Assembly: GCA_017308135.1 (NCBI GenBank)
Contig: JAFKFM010000010.1
Span: forward strand, 450,545 to 514,544
DNA from: Alphaproteobacteria bacterium
GTDB taxonomy: Bacteria; Pseudomonadota; Alphaproteobacteria; CACIAM-22H2
DNA: 64,000 nt
Reading direction: 5' to 3'
Shown here: piece by piece, positions 54,931 to 63,611 of the stretch
Numbering within the stretch: the stretch's first letter is position 1
Layout of the letters: each line of letters begins with the position of its first letter
Program-made: the position numbers and the translations under genes
Notes under the pieces: generated by a model
The model's input: the letters and a program-made list of their open reading frames with translations, nothing else
Told to the model about the DNA's origin: nothing
Database searches by the model: none

Positions 54931-55888
54931 ACGCCTTGTCGAAGCGCTGGACGATGTACTCGCCGCAAGTGATCGCCGGGTATTTCGCCTGATCCTTGTC
55001 GTCGAGCAGATCGCGCGGATCGACCACCGTGTCGGGATGCGGGTCGAAGAACACGGCGATCGAATAGCGCTCGCGGCCCGACGCGTTCACCACGCGATGG
55101 GGGTTCGACGAGAAGCGCCCGTTCGTCCAGCGATGCATAAGGTCGCCGACGTTGATGACCAGCGTGCCGGGGATCGGGTGCGCGGTCACCCAGCGCCCGT
55201 CGGCAGCCAGCACCTGCAACCCGCCGACCATGTCCTGGGCCAGCAGCGTCAATCCGCCGTAATCGGTGTGCGGCGCCACGCCGAACTGCAACTCGCCCAT
55301 ATCCGGCGGCTGGGGCGGGTAGTAGATCGCCGAGCCGCGCGCCAAGGGCTTGGCGAAGGCGCTTTCGAAGAATTTGGGATCGCGGCCGAGGCTCGACGCC
55401 AGGCCCTTCAGCAAGCGCTGCCCGCAGGCGCAGATGCCGAGATAATAATCGTAGAAGGCTTGGCGCAAATGCGCGGGTGCCGCCGGCCAGTTGTTCGGCC
55501 CCATCAACGGCTTGCCGGCGGCGACGTCCGGGTCCTTCTCGTCGAGTTCGAGGCCCCAAAGGAAGCTTTCCTTTAGGTCGATCTTGGCGCCGGCATACAT
55601 TTTCGCCTGACCGACGGCCAGAAAGCCGCGATGGCGTTCGTTGATCTGCGCGGTGCGCTTGGTCGCTTCGTCCTGCGCGAAAAACGCCTTGCTGGCGGCG
55701 AAGGCGCCGTCGACGATTTCCTGCGGCACACCGTGATTGGAAACGTAGAAGAAACCGATCCGTTCGGCCGCCTCGCGCATCGCCTTGCCGGTTTCGGCGA
55801 TCACGGCCGGATCGTCGCTAACCAGGGCGGCGGCGTCGATCACGGGGATGTCGTCGCGGGAGATCGTGTTGACTTTCGCGTAGGCCAT
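54905..55888 (-). CDS. 2-Oxoglutarate/Fe(II)-dependent dioxygenase, isopenicillin N synthase-like (second copy)
   Basis: 327 residues. Iron ligands His207/Asp209 (APHTDYG) and His264 (NPHRVVN); 2-oxoglutarate motif Arg274-Tyr-Ser276. The N-terminal DIOX_N segment IPVIDAAAL and a YPPQPPDM loop fit the family. ATG at 55888 has GGAAG at good spacing; the ATG at 55915 is a second option. Divergent from a LysR regulator with an inverted repeat between them (55938-55962), a typical regulator-target pair. Confidence 0.88.
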   Translation of the reverse strand: MAYAKVNTISRDDIPVIDAAALVSDDPAVIAETGKAMREAAERIGFFYVSNHGVPQEIVDGAFAASKAFFAQDEATKRTAQINERHRGFLAVGQAKMYAGAKIDLKESFLWGLELDEKDPDVAAGKPLMGPNNWPAAPAHLRQAFYDYYLGICACGQRLLKGLASSLGRDPKFFESAFAKPLARGSAIYYPPQPPDMGELQFGVAPHTDYGGLTLLAQDMVGGLQVLAADGRWVTAHPIPGTLVINVGDLMHRWTNGRFSSNPHRVVNASGRERYSIAVFFDPHPDTVVDPRDLLDDKDQAKYPAITCGEYIVQRFDKAFKYRQGAS

Positions 55889-55937
55889 CGGGGCTCTTCC
55901 ATCGAAATCGTTCATGTGGGATGCTTCTTGCATACCC

Positions 55938-55962
55938 AATCCGTAAGACTATCTCGCGGATT
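55938..55962. promoter_or_regulatory. Inverted repeat AATCCG-N13-CGGATT between dioxygenase and LysR
   Basis: Perfect 6-base arms at 55938-55943 and 55957-55962 in the short divergent spacer. Spacing and position suit a LysR-type regulator box controlling both its own gene and the dioxygenase. Evidence is symmetry plus position only. Confidence 0.45.
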
Positions 55963-55989
55963 CCCCCTGTCTACAATTGAGTGTTATTC

Positions 55990-56916
55990 ATGTCCGGCTC
56001 CCCCTTGCTTCATTTGCCGCCCATCGCAGCACTCCGCGCGTTCGAAGCGGCGGCCCGGCTCAAGAGCTTTACGCTGGCGGCGGAAGAGCTTGGCCTGACG
56101 CAAAGCGCCATCAGCCACCAAGTGCACGGCCTCGAAGATCATCTCGGCTTCGAACTGTTCCACCGCGAGCCGCGGCGAATTGTCCTGACCGTGAAGGGGG
56201 AGGCGCTGGCCGTCTCCGTCCGCGAGGGGCTGGGCATCGTCGCGCGCACGATCCGCGAACTCACGCGCGCCGATACGGGGCCGCGTTTGGTCGTGTCGAC
56301 GCTGGCGGGCTTCGCGGTCAAATGGCTGTTCCCACGGCTGATCCGCTTCGACGAACTTCATCCGCAGATCGAGCTTGAGATCGCCACTTCCGGCCAGATG
56401 GCGGATTTCTCGGCGAACGAGGCCGATGTCGCGATCCGCTACGGCCTCGGCCACTACCCCGGCCTGCATGTCGAGAAGATCCTGGGCGAGGAGATGTTCC
56501 CCGTCTGCGCGCCAAAGTTGATGCAAGGGCCCAAGGCGTTGCGCAAACCCGCCGATCTCGCGCGCGTACCGTTGTTGCACGACGACATTCTGCGCCTGGG
56601 CGGGCGCGAGCCCGGCTGGGCGACATGGCTGGACGCGGCGGGCGTGACCGGAATCGATTTGTCGAAGGGCCGCCGTTTCGGCCAATCGAATATGTCGATC
56701 CAGGGTGCCATCGAAGGTCTTGGCGTGGCGCTGGGGCGCGGGCCATTGGTGATCGACGATCTAAAGGCCGGGCGCTTGGTGAAGCCCTTCGAGATCAGCG
56801 TGCCCAGCGGCTACGACTATTACTTCGTGTGCCCGGCGCGCATGCTGGACAAGCCGAAGATCGCGGCGTTCCGTAAATGGCTGCTGGACGAAGCGAAGGC
56901 GACCGCTAGCGCGTGA
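55990..56916 (+). CDS. LysR-family regulator, GcvA-like
   Basis: 308 residues: N-terminal LPPIAALRAFEAAARL and helix-turn-helix around FTLAAEELGLTQSAISHQV (residues 31-49), the pattern of the GcvA branch; substrate domain from residue 95, with ATSGQMADF and EADVAIRYG. Divergent from the 2OG dioxygenase and overlapping the convergent TPP enzyme gene by 11 bases. Likely regulates the dioxygenase; other targets unknown. GTG at 55981 is an alternative start. Confidence 0.9.
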   Translation: MSGSPLLHLPPIAALRAFEAAARLKSFTLAAEELGLTQSAISHQVHGLEDHLGFELFHREPRRIVLTVKGEALAVSVREGLGIVARTIRELTRADTGPRLVVSTLAGFAVKWLFPRLIRFDELHPQIELEIATSGQMADFSANEADVAIRYGLGHYPGLHVEKILGEEMFPVCAPKLMQGPKALRKPADLARVPLLHDDILRLGGREPGWATWLDAAGVTGIDLSKGRRFGQSNMSIQGAIEGLGVALGRGPLVIDDLKAGRLVKPFEISVPSGYDYYFVCPARMLDKPKIAAFRKWLLDEAKATASA

Positions 56917-57469
56917 ACGCCGCCTTGAAGCGTTGGCGCGTTTCGGCGCCGTGGATGAAGGCGTAGTCCTGCTTGCTGGGGGCACCGGCGGTGACTTTCA
57001 GCGCGCGGAAGATCGGTCCTTCGCCGGCGACGATCGTATCGAGTTCGGCCTCGAATTCGGCCAGCGTTTCGATCGTGCCGGTATTGGCGATCCCGGCCCC
57101 CTTGGCGATCGCGGCGAAATCGACCTTCGCGGCCGAGGGCAACGGATGGCTGCCATTCGCCTCGTAAACGCCGTTGACGCAAACGAGATGCACGAAATTC
57201 TTCGGGTTCGCGTCCGCCACGGTGGCGAGCGAGCCCAGATTCATCATCAAGCTGCCGTCGCCATCGAGCACGATCACGCGCTTGTCCGGCCGTCCCAAGG
57301 CGAGACCGAGGCCGTGCGAGGATGCGATGCCCATCGCGCCGATCGACACGTAGTTCAAATCGCGCGGCGCGAGGCGCATCCAATCGAATGCGGCCTGATA
57401 GGTCGCGACGATCGCTTCGTCGCGTACGCGCTTGGCCAAAAGGGCAAGGCATTCGTCGCGGCGCATCAT
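56906..57469 (-). CDS. TPP-dependent decarboxylase, C-terminal-type subunit (ComE/sulfopyruvate decarboxylase beta-like)
   Basis: 187 residues holding only the PP domain of a thiamine-diphosphate decarboxylase: the TPP motif GDG at 70-72 followed after ~26 residues by Asn99 (VNGVYEANGS). Size and split architecture match ComE-type sulfopyruvate or phosphonopyruvate decarboxylase subunits. It overlaps the partner (57466-57987) by 4 bases. With the aminotransferase upstream this could form an amino acid to 2-oxoacid to aldehyde sequence. Substrate unproven. Confidence 0.85.
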   Translation of the reverse strand: MMRRDECLALLAKRVRDEAIVATYQAAFDWMRLAPRDLNYVSIGAMGIASSHGLGLALGRPDKRVIVLDGDGSLMMNLGSLATVADANPKNFVHLVCVNGVYEANGSHPLPSAAKVDFAAIAKGAGIANTGTIETLAEFEAELDTIVAGEGPIFRALKVTAGAPSKQDYAFIHGAETRQRFKAAFTR

Positions 57470-57987
57470 GGCGCGGCTCCGTCGGCGAGCGGCGATGTGC
57501 CGATCAGCACGCAAACCGGCCGCGAATTCTGGAAGGCGCGCTCGAAAGCCGGCGCGATCTTGGCTTCGTCTTCTTGCGTTTCGATCAACACGTGATCGAC
57601 ACCCAGCGCATCCAAAATTGGCTCGATCGCGCTGACCGAGACCTTGCCGGATTTGGACGGCAACACGCCGGGTTCCTTGCCTTGCAATCCCACGAGCATC
57701 GCGATCGGCTGTTCGTATTCGACGCCGACGGCGCGCAGCGCGTTGACGGAATCCATCAGCCCGGTCTGCTGCATCATCAGGATCGAGCGCTTGCCGGCGA
57801 AGCCAAGGCCCGCGCAAATGCCGATGCCTTCGTCTTCCTTGCAGATGCGCACCAGGCGGATGTCGTTCTGGCGCGCGAGCGGCCAGAGCAGCCCGTCGCT
57901 CGTCACGATATCGGGCAAAGCGACGACGAACTCGATACCGGCCGTTTTGAGGGCGGCGAGGATCGCGGAACCGCGTGGTGCGCTCAT
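57466..57987 (-). CDS. TPP-dependent decarboxylase, N-terminal-type subunit (ComD-like)
   Basis: 173 residues with the PYR domain of a split thiamine-diphosphate enzyme; the conserved Glu in CKEDEGIGICAG should activate the cofactor. Size fits ComD (~170 residues). Overlaps the aminotransferase stop and the PP-domain gene start by 4 bases each, so the three are coupled and the two subunits surely assemble. Oxo-acid substrate unknown: sulfopyruvate, phosphonopyruvate or another 3-substituted pyruvate. Confidence 0.85.
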   Translation of the reverse strand: MSAPRGSAILAALKTAGIEFVVALPDIVTSDGLLWPLARQNDIRLVRICKEDEGIGICAGLGFAGKRSILMMQQTGLMDSVNALRAVGVEYEQPIAMLVGLQGKEPGVLPSKSGKVSVSAIEPILDALGVDHVLIETQEDEAKIAPAFERAFQNSRPVCVLIGTSPLADGAAP

Positions 57988-59102
57988 GCCCCACCATTCA
58001 GCAAGCGGGCGAGGGCAGCGAGCACGGCGTCCGTATCTTCCGCCGTGCCCACACCGATGCGCAGCTCGTTCATGTAATCCGGATCGCGCCAATCGCGGAC
58101 CAGGATTCCTTCCTTCGCCAACGCCGTCATCATCGGCGCGGACGGGCCGTTCAACGTGATCGACACGAAATTGCCGGTGGACGGCCACGTCTTCAGACCG
58201 AGCGCCACAAGTCCTTCGGTCAGCCGCTTGCGTTCGACCGCGATCTTGTCGAGCGAGGCTTTGAGATGCGCTTGATCGGCGAGGGCCGCGACCGCCGCCG
58301 CTTGGCTGGGCGTGGGCACGTTGTATTGCAGACGGCAGCGGCGCAAGGCTTCGGCCACGGTCGCGTCGCCGCAAATCGCGTAGCCGACGCGCATCGCCGC
58401 GAGGCCATAGGCCTTGGAGAACGTCCGCGTCGAAATCCACGGGCCTTTGCGCTTGCGCAGCAGCTTCAGCGCGTCGGGCCCGCCCGCATGATGGCCGAAC
58501 TCGGCATAGGCCTCGTCGAGCAGCAGCAACACGTTTTCGGGCACGCCATCGATCAGCGCTTTCAGCGCTTCTTCGGTCATCATGCCGCCCGACGGCGGGT
58601 TGGGCGTGCAGGCGACGACCAGCTTCGTGCGGTTGCCGATCGAACGCAGCGTGGCGTCGACGTCGCAAGCGCCGTTCTTGTCGATGCGCGCGCGCACCGG
58701 CTTGGCGGCGGCGAGCTTGGCCGACAGCGCGTAGCGCGGGAAGCTCGGGGCGGGGACGACCGCTTCGTCGCCGGTTTCCAGCGCGATGACGGTGGTGAAA
58801 TGGATCAGCTCGTCGCTGCCGCAGCCCAGAATGACCAGCGACGGATCGACGCCAAAATGCTTGCCCACCGCCTCGGCGAGCTTGCGTCCGCCGATATCGG
58901 GATAGCGGTTGACGTCGTGCATCGCCTCGATCGCCGCCGCCATCGCCATGGGCGAAGGCGGATACGGGTTCTCGTTAAGATGCAGAAGGCGCGGCCGCGT
59001 GCCGGGATTTTCGAAATCGTGGAAGGTCTGCGGCTGGCGATAGGCGGGCAACGCGCGGATCGCGGCGGTGGACCAGCTCAAAGCGTCTGGGGCGTCGGTC
59101 AT
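57984..59102 (-). CDS. Histidinol-phosphate aminotransferase-like PLP enzyme
   Basis: 372 residues, fold type I. N-terminal LLHLNENPYPPSP, the PLP-anchoring Lys230 in TRTFSKAYGLA, and the LDEAYAEF motif identify the HisC-like subgroup. The next two genes form a TPP decarboxylase, and no histidine-biosynthesis gene is nearby, so it probably transaminates the precursor of the decarboxylase substrate instead of histidinol phosphate. That functional shift is inference. First gene of the minus operon ending at 56906. Confidence 0.88.
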   Translation of the reverse strand: MTDAPDALSWSTAAIRALPAYRQPQTFHDFENPGTRPRLLHLNENPYPPSPMAMAAAIEAMHDVNRYPDIGGRKLAEAVGKHFGVDPSLVILGCGSDELIHFTTVIALETGDEAVVPAPSFPRYALSAKLAAAKPVRARIDKNGACDVDATLRSIGNRTKLVVACTPNPPSGGMMTEEALKALIDGVPENVLLLLDEAYAEFGHHAGGPDALKLLRKRKGPWISTRTFSKAYGLAAMRVGYAICGDATVAEALRRCRLQYNVPTPSQAAAVAALADQAHLKASLDKIAVERKRLTEGLVALGLKTWPSTGNFVSITLNGPSAPMMTALAKEGILVRDWRDPDYMNELRIGVGTAEDTDAVLAALARLLNGGA

Positions 59103-59253
59103 GTCGCATCGACGTTAGTCGAGGCGTTCCGGCCTGTCGAATTAGATCATTTCGGGGGCGCCCCGCCGAAATTCATGGCAGCGGTTGACCGCGACCGGAC
59201 TGTGCCGCTTCAATGCCGCTCCGATCGAATCCCCCCTTCCAAAGGACAGCGCC

Positions 59254-59940
59254 ATGGCCGATCCGAAACTCGAACTTCTGACGTCGAAGAATTCCCAACT
59301 CATCGTCATCGACCATCAGCCGCAGATGGCGTTCGGCGTGACGTCGATGGACCGCCAGTTGATGAAGAACAATGTCGTGGCGCTGGTGAAGTCCGCGCGC
59401 GTGTTCGGCGTATCGACGATTCTGACGACGGTCGAAACGCAAGCTTTCTCCGGCTACACCTATCCGGAAATCCTCGATGCGGCCCCCGACGCCAAGCTTC
59501 TAGAGCGCACGTCGATGAATTCCTGGGACGACCAGAAGGTCCGCGATGCGCTGAAGGCGAATGGGCGCAAGAAGGTCGTCGTCGCCGGGCTGTGGACGGA
59601 GGTGTGCAACACGACCTTCGCGCTGTCGGCGATGCTGGAAGGCGGTTACGAGATCTATATGGTCGCCGACGCGTCGGGCGGCACGTCGAAGGAAGCGCAT
59701 GACTACGCCATGCAGCGCATGATCCAAGTCGGCGTCGTGCCGGTGACCTGGCAGCAGGTGCTGCTCGAATGGCAGCGCGACTGGGCGAACCGCGCCACCT
59801 ACGATGCCGTCATGGCGATCGTGAAGGAACATTCCGGCGGCTACGGCATGGGTGTCGATTACGCCTATACGATGGTTCACAAAGCGCCGCAGCGCGCCAA
59901 GGATAAGCACGAGACGCTGCCGCCGGTCGCCGCGCGTTGA
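59254..59940 (+). CDS. Isochorismatase-family cysteine hydrolase (YcaC-like)
   Basis: 228 residues with the catalytic triad: Asp20 (VIDHQP), a lysine at 106/107 (GRKKVVVAG) and Cys118 (WTEVCNTT). YcaC-type members hydrolyse amides or imides. AAAGGA lies eight bases before the ATG; an earlier in-frame ATG at 59185 encodes no domain. Its stop is adjacent to the amidohydrolase start, so the two form an operon likely to break down one amide or cyclic imide. Confidence 0.88.
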   Translation: MADPKLELLTSKNSQLIVIDHQPQMAFGVTSMDRQLMKNNVVALVKSARVFGVSTILTTVETQAFSGYTYPEILDAAPDAKLLERTSMNSWDDQKVRDALKANGRKKVVVAGLWTEVCNTTFALSAMLEGGYEIYMVADASGGTSKEAHDYAMQRMIQVGVVPVTWQQVLLEWQRDWANRATYDAVMAIVKEHSGGYGMGVDYAYTMVHKAPQRAKDKHETLPPVAAR

Positions 59941-59942
59941 GC

Positions 59943-61805
59943 ATGACCGTCGATCTGATCCTGCATAACGGCCGCTTCGCCACGCTCGACGCCGCCAATC
60001 CCGATCCTGGAGCCGTCGCGATCAAGGATGGGCGCTTCGCCTTCGTCGGTGCGGCGCGCGAAGCGATGGCACTGGCGGGGCCGAAGACCAAGACGATCGA
60101 TCTGGGCGGGCGGCGCGCGATCCCCGGGCTGATCGACAGCCACATGCATGTGATCCGCGGCGGGCTCAACTACAACATGGAGCTGCGCTGGGACGGCGTT
60201 GCCTCGCTCGCCGAAGCGATGCGCATGCTGAAGCGCCAGGCGCAGGTGACGCCGGCCCCGCAATGGATCCGCGTCGTCGGCGGCTTCGTCGAGCATCAAT
60301 TCGCCGAGAAGCGTCTGCCGACGATCGACGAGTTGAACGCGGCGGCACCCGATACGCCGGTTTTCATCCTGCATCTCTACGACCGCGCGCTGCTCAACGG
60401 GGCGGCGTTGCGCGCCGTCGGCTACGACAAGGATACGCCCAACCCGCCGGGCGGGGAGATCGTGCGCGACGCGAAGGGCAATCCCACGGGTCTGCTGCTC
60501 GCCAAACCCAACGCGACGATCCTCTACGCGACGCTCGCCAAGGGGCCGAAACTGCCGGCCGAGTACCAGAAGAACTCGACCCGGCATTTCATGCGCGAAA
60601 TGAATCGCTTGGGCGTGACCGGCGTGATCGATGCGGGCGGCGGGTTCCAGAACTATCCCGACGATTACAAGATCGTCGAGGAACTGCATCGCGAGAACGC
60701 GCTCACCTTACGCATCGCCTATAACCTGTTCACCCAGAAGCCGAAGGGCGAACTTGCCGATTTCGACGGCTGGTCGAAAATCGTGAAGCCCGGCGACGGC
60801 GACGATCTCTATCGCCATAACGGGGCGGGCGAGATGCTGGTTTACAGCGCCGCCGATTTCGAGGATTTCCGCGTCGAACGGCCGGACATGCCCGTGAATA
60901 TGGAAGGCGATCTGGAAGCGGTCGTCGGCCTGCTCGCGCGCAATCGCTGGCCGTGGCGTCTGCACGCGACCTATAACGAGACGATCACCCGCGCGCTCGA
61001 CGTATTCGAACGTGTGGCGAAAAATGTGCCGTTCGACGGCTTGCATTGGTTCTTCGATCACGCCGAAACGATCGACGATCGCAACATGGACCGTATCGCC
61101 GCGTTGGGCGGAGGCATCGCGGTTCAGCATCGCATGGCCTATCAAGGCGAATATTTCGTCGAGCGTTATGGTGCGGCGAAAGCCGAAGCCACGCCGCCGA
61201 TCGCCAAGATGCTCGCGAAAGGTATCAATGTCGGTGCGGGTACCGACGCGACGCGCGTCGCGTCCTATAACCCGTGGGTCTCGCTGTCGTGGCTCACGAC
61301 CGGGCGCACGGTCGGCGGTCTGCGGCTTTATCCGCCCGCCAATCGCTTGGACCGCGCCACGGCGCTGCGGCTCTGGACGCAAGCGAATACCTGGTTCTCG
61401 AACGAGCAGGGCAAGAAGGGCCAGATCAAGGTCGGGCAACTCGCGGACCTCGCCGTGCTCTCCGCCGATTATTTCGCCGTACCCGAGGACGAGATCGCGG
61501 GAATCGTGTCGGTGCTCACGCTGCTCGGCGGCAAGCCCGTGCATGGCGACGGCGATTTCGCCGATCTCGCGCCCGTTCTACCGCCGCCGATGCCCGATTG
61601 GTCGCCGGTGCGTGAGTTCGGCGGCTATCAGAAGCGTGCGTCCTATCGCGCCACGCCGGGTGAAGTTGCGCGCACGCAAGCCTGCGGCTGCGCCAATGCC
61701 TGCGGCGTGCACGGCCATGCCCATGCCTCGGCGTTCGGGGCCGTTCCGGCGGACGACGCGAAAAGCTTCTGGGGCGCGCTCGGCTGCGCCTGCTGGGCGT
61801 TCTAA
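59943..61805 (+). CDS. Amidohydrolase, YtcJ-like, with Cys/His-rich C-terminal tail
   Basis: 620 residues of the metal-dependent amidohydrolase superfamily: the N-terminal HxH DSHMHV, the long insert region, and a C-terminal TIM-barrel Asp (GAGTDATRVA). Residues ~575-620 form an unusual tail with several cysteines and histidines (CGCANACGVHGHAHA, then LGCACWAF). Overlap with the upstream gene is possible through TTG at 59937; ATG at 59943 preferred. Convergent with the LysR gene (4-base overlap). Confidence 0.88.
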   Translation: MTVDLILHNGRFATLDAANPDPGAVAIKDGRFAFVGAAREAMALAGPKTKTIDLGGRRAIPGLIDSHMHVIRGGLNYNMELRWDGVASLAEAMRMLKRQAQVTPAPQWIRVVGGFVEHQFAEKRLPTIDELNAAAPDTPVFILHLYDRALLNGAALRAVGYDKDTPNPPGGEIVRDAKGNPTGLLLAKPNATILYATLAKGPKLPAEYQKNSTRHFMREMNRLGVTGVIDAGGGFQNYPDDYKIVEELHRENALTLRIAYNLFTQKPKGELADFDGWSKIVKPGDGDDLYRHNGAGEMLVYSAADFEDFRVERPDMPVNMEGDLEAVVGLLARNRWPWRLHATYNETITRALDVFERVAKNVPFDGLHWFFDHAETIDDRNMDRIAALGGGIAVQHRMAYQGEYFVERYGAAKAEATPPIAKMLAKGINVGAGTDATRVASYNPWVSLSWLTTGRTVGGLRLYPPANRLDRATALRLWTQANTWFSNEQGKKGQIKVGQLADLAVLSADYFAVPEDEIAGIVSVLTLLGGKPVHGDGDFADLAPVLPPPMPDWSPVREFGGYQKRASYRATPGEVARTQACGCANACGVHGHAHASAFGAVPADDAKSFWGALGCACWAF

Positions 61806-62686
61806 CGGGATTTGAGCGCCAGCAACGCATCGCGCACGGCTTTCAGGCCGCGCGTGAGGCGCTTGTCGCGCCGCATGACGACCGCGAGCGTGCGCGAAAG
61901 GCGCGGCGACAAAGGCCGTGTCACGAATTCGCCCGCGCGCGGTGCGCGCAGCGCCATCGCCGGCAGCACCGCGCAGCCCAGGCCTTCCTGTGCCATCGCC
62001 TTGATCGCTTCGGTGCTTCCCAGCGAAAGCACGGGATCGAACTTCACCTTTTCGCGCGCGAACCACGTGTCGATCAGGCGGCGGGTGTTGCCGCCGGGTT
62101 CGTAAAGCAACATGGGCAGTTTGGCGAGGGCCGATGCGCTGGCGCGCGCGGGCAGCGGGAAACCCTTGGGGGCCGCCGCCACGATCTCGTCCTTCAGCAC
62201 CGGCACGATGTCGAGCATGCGGCCCGCGACCGGCAGCGTCGTCAACGCGATGTCGAGAAGATTGTCCTCCACGGCCTTCACGATATCGGCAGCGTTGCCG
62301 GTGGCGACGGTGATTTCCAGCGACGGGAATTTGCGCCGCAACGCGCCCAGCAATGGCGGCAGCAGAAAGATGCACGCCGTAGCGCCCGTGCCGATGCGCA
62401 CGCGCCCCATCGTACCTTGGCCGTGGCGCGCGACCGCGTCGAGCGCGTCGTCGACCGCGGTTTCGATGCGCGGCGCGTGCGCGAGCAACTCCGCACCTGC
62501 CGCGGTCGGTTGGGCCCTGCGGCCGACGCGTTCGATCAGCGTGACGCCCAAGCGCTTTTCAAGCTGGCGGATCTGCAAACTGATCGCGGGCTGGGTCAAG
62601 CCCATCCGCTCGGCGGCGGCGGTGAAGCTGCCGCGCTCGATGACGATGGCGAAGCTGCGCAGCAGGTCGAGGTCGAGGCGTTTCAT
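61802..62686 (-). CDS. LysR-family transcriptional regulator
   Basis: 294 residues: helix-turn-helix at residues ~18-40 (SFTAAAERMGLTQPAISLQI), then a LysR substrate domain from ~90 with LEITVATGNAAD and LPMLLYEPGGNTRR. ATG at 62686 chosen because it begins the canonical MKRLDLDLLRSF; the frame extends upstream to 62761 without homology. Divergent from the DUF1127-GNAT gene. Candidate targets are the amidohydrolase operon (adjacent, convergent) or the acetyltransferase. Confidence 0.9.
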   Translation of the reverse strand: MKRLDLDLLRSFAIVIERGSFTAAAERMGLTQPAISLQIRQLEKRLGVTLIERVGRRAQPTAAGAELLAHAPRIETAVDDALDAVARHGQGTMGRVRIGTGATACIFLLPPLLGALRRKFPSLEITVATGNAADIVKAVEDNLLDIALTTLPVAGRMLDIVPVLKDEIVAAAPKGFPLPARASASALAKLPMLLYEPGGNTRRLIDTWFAREKVKFDPVLSLGSTEAIKAMAQEGLGCAVLPAMALRAPRAGEFVTRPLSPRLSRTLAVVMRRDKRLTRGLKAVRDALLALKSR

Positions 62687-62759
62687 AACAAAGAAATTCT
62701 CATGATCCGCATAACGAAACAAATCTTCTTTTATGAAATGGCTCTTGCCAGATTGGGGC

Positions 62760-63452
62760 ATGACGAAGTCCCAGACGCCCTTCGGCTGGCTGTTCGAAGC
62801 CGGACTCTATTTCGCCGCGTCGCCCCATTCCTATTTGCGGCAACGGGCGGCCCTGGCCGAACTCGACGGACGTTTGCGCGCCGATATCGGCGTCGGGGCC
62901 GATTTTGCGGAGCATGCGGCGATGACAAGTTTGGAAATACGCGACGCAGGCACGGACGATCTTCCCGCGATCGCGGCGATCTACGCGCATCATGTTTTGA
63001 ACGGCGTGGCGTCGTTCGAGGAAGTACCGCCTTCGATCGACGAACTCGCCCAGCGGCGCGCGAATGTGCTGGCGCTGGGCTTGCCCTATCTCGTGGCGAT
63101 CCGCGATGGGCGCGTCGTCGGCTATTGCTACGCGACGGCCTATCGGCCGCGACCGGCCTATCGCCATACGGTCGAAGATTCGGTCTATGTGGCGCCGGGC
63201 CTCGGCGGGCAGGGGATCGGTTCGGCGCTGTTGACCGCCCTGATCGCGCGTTGCGAGGCGGGACCCTGGCGCCAGATGATCGCGGTTATCGGCGACAGCG
63301 CGAATGCCGGGTCGATCGGTCTGCATCGACGGTCGGGATTCCGCCCTGCCGGGGTTTTTCAGTCCGCAGGCTTCAAATTCGGGCGCTGGGTCGATTCCGT
63401 TCTGATGCAGCGTGCTTTGGGAGCCGGGGATTCGACGCTACCCCGCTCATAA
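62760..63452 (+). CDS. GNAT acetyltransferase with N-terminal DUF1127-like domain
   Basis: 230 residues from the ATG at 62760. The first ~50 residues contain the DUF1127 signature LAELDGRLRADIG; the rest is a GNAT fold of the phosphinothricin/PAT type (IRDAGTDDLPAIAAIYAHHV, acetyl-CoA motif GLGGQGIGSALL). In-frame starts at 62733 and 62922 exist: the last would make a free GNAT and a separate tiny DUF1127 protein reading into it. PAT-like enzymes N-acetylate small amines or amino acids. Confidence 0.8.
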   Translation: MTKSQTPFGWLFEAGLYFAASPHSYLRQRAALAELDGRLRADIGVGADFAEHAAMTSLEIRDAGTDDLPAIAAIYAHHVLNGVASFEEVPPSIDELAQRRANVLALGLPYLVAIRDGRVVGYCYATAYRPRPAYRHTVEDSVYVAPGLGGQGIGSALLTALIARCEAGPWRQMIAVIGDSANAGSIGLHRRSGFRPAGVFQSAGFKFGRWVDSVLMQRALGAGDSTLPRS

Positions 63453-63611
63453 AAATTCTCCCAACATACTGTTTTTTATTATTAAAATATGACCGAAGCG
63501 AGTTCGTTAAAGTCCTATACAAATCCCGACATATAGGTAAATCTTATTCCGGAAGCCGCAAGGATCGAGAAAATCTGCGGATTGCCCGAGAAACAGGGGC
63601 TTGGCGTAACG

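Noticed and set aside
62681..62738. Mirror pair TTTCATAA / TTATGAAA between the LysR and GNAT starts
   Set aside because: The arms are just the contexts of an ATG on each strand; the match is likely coincidental.
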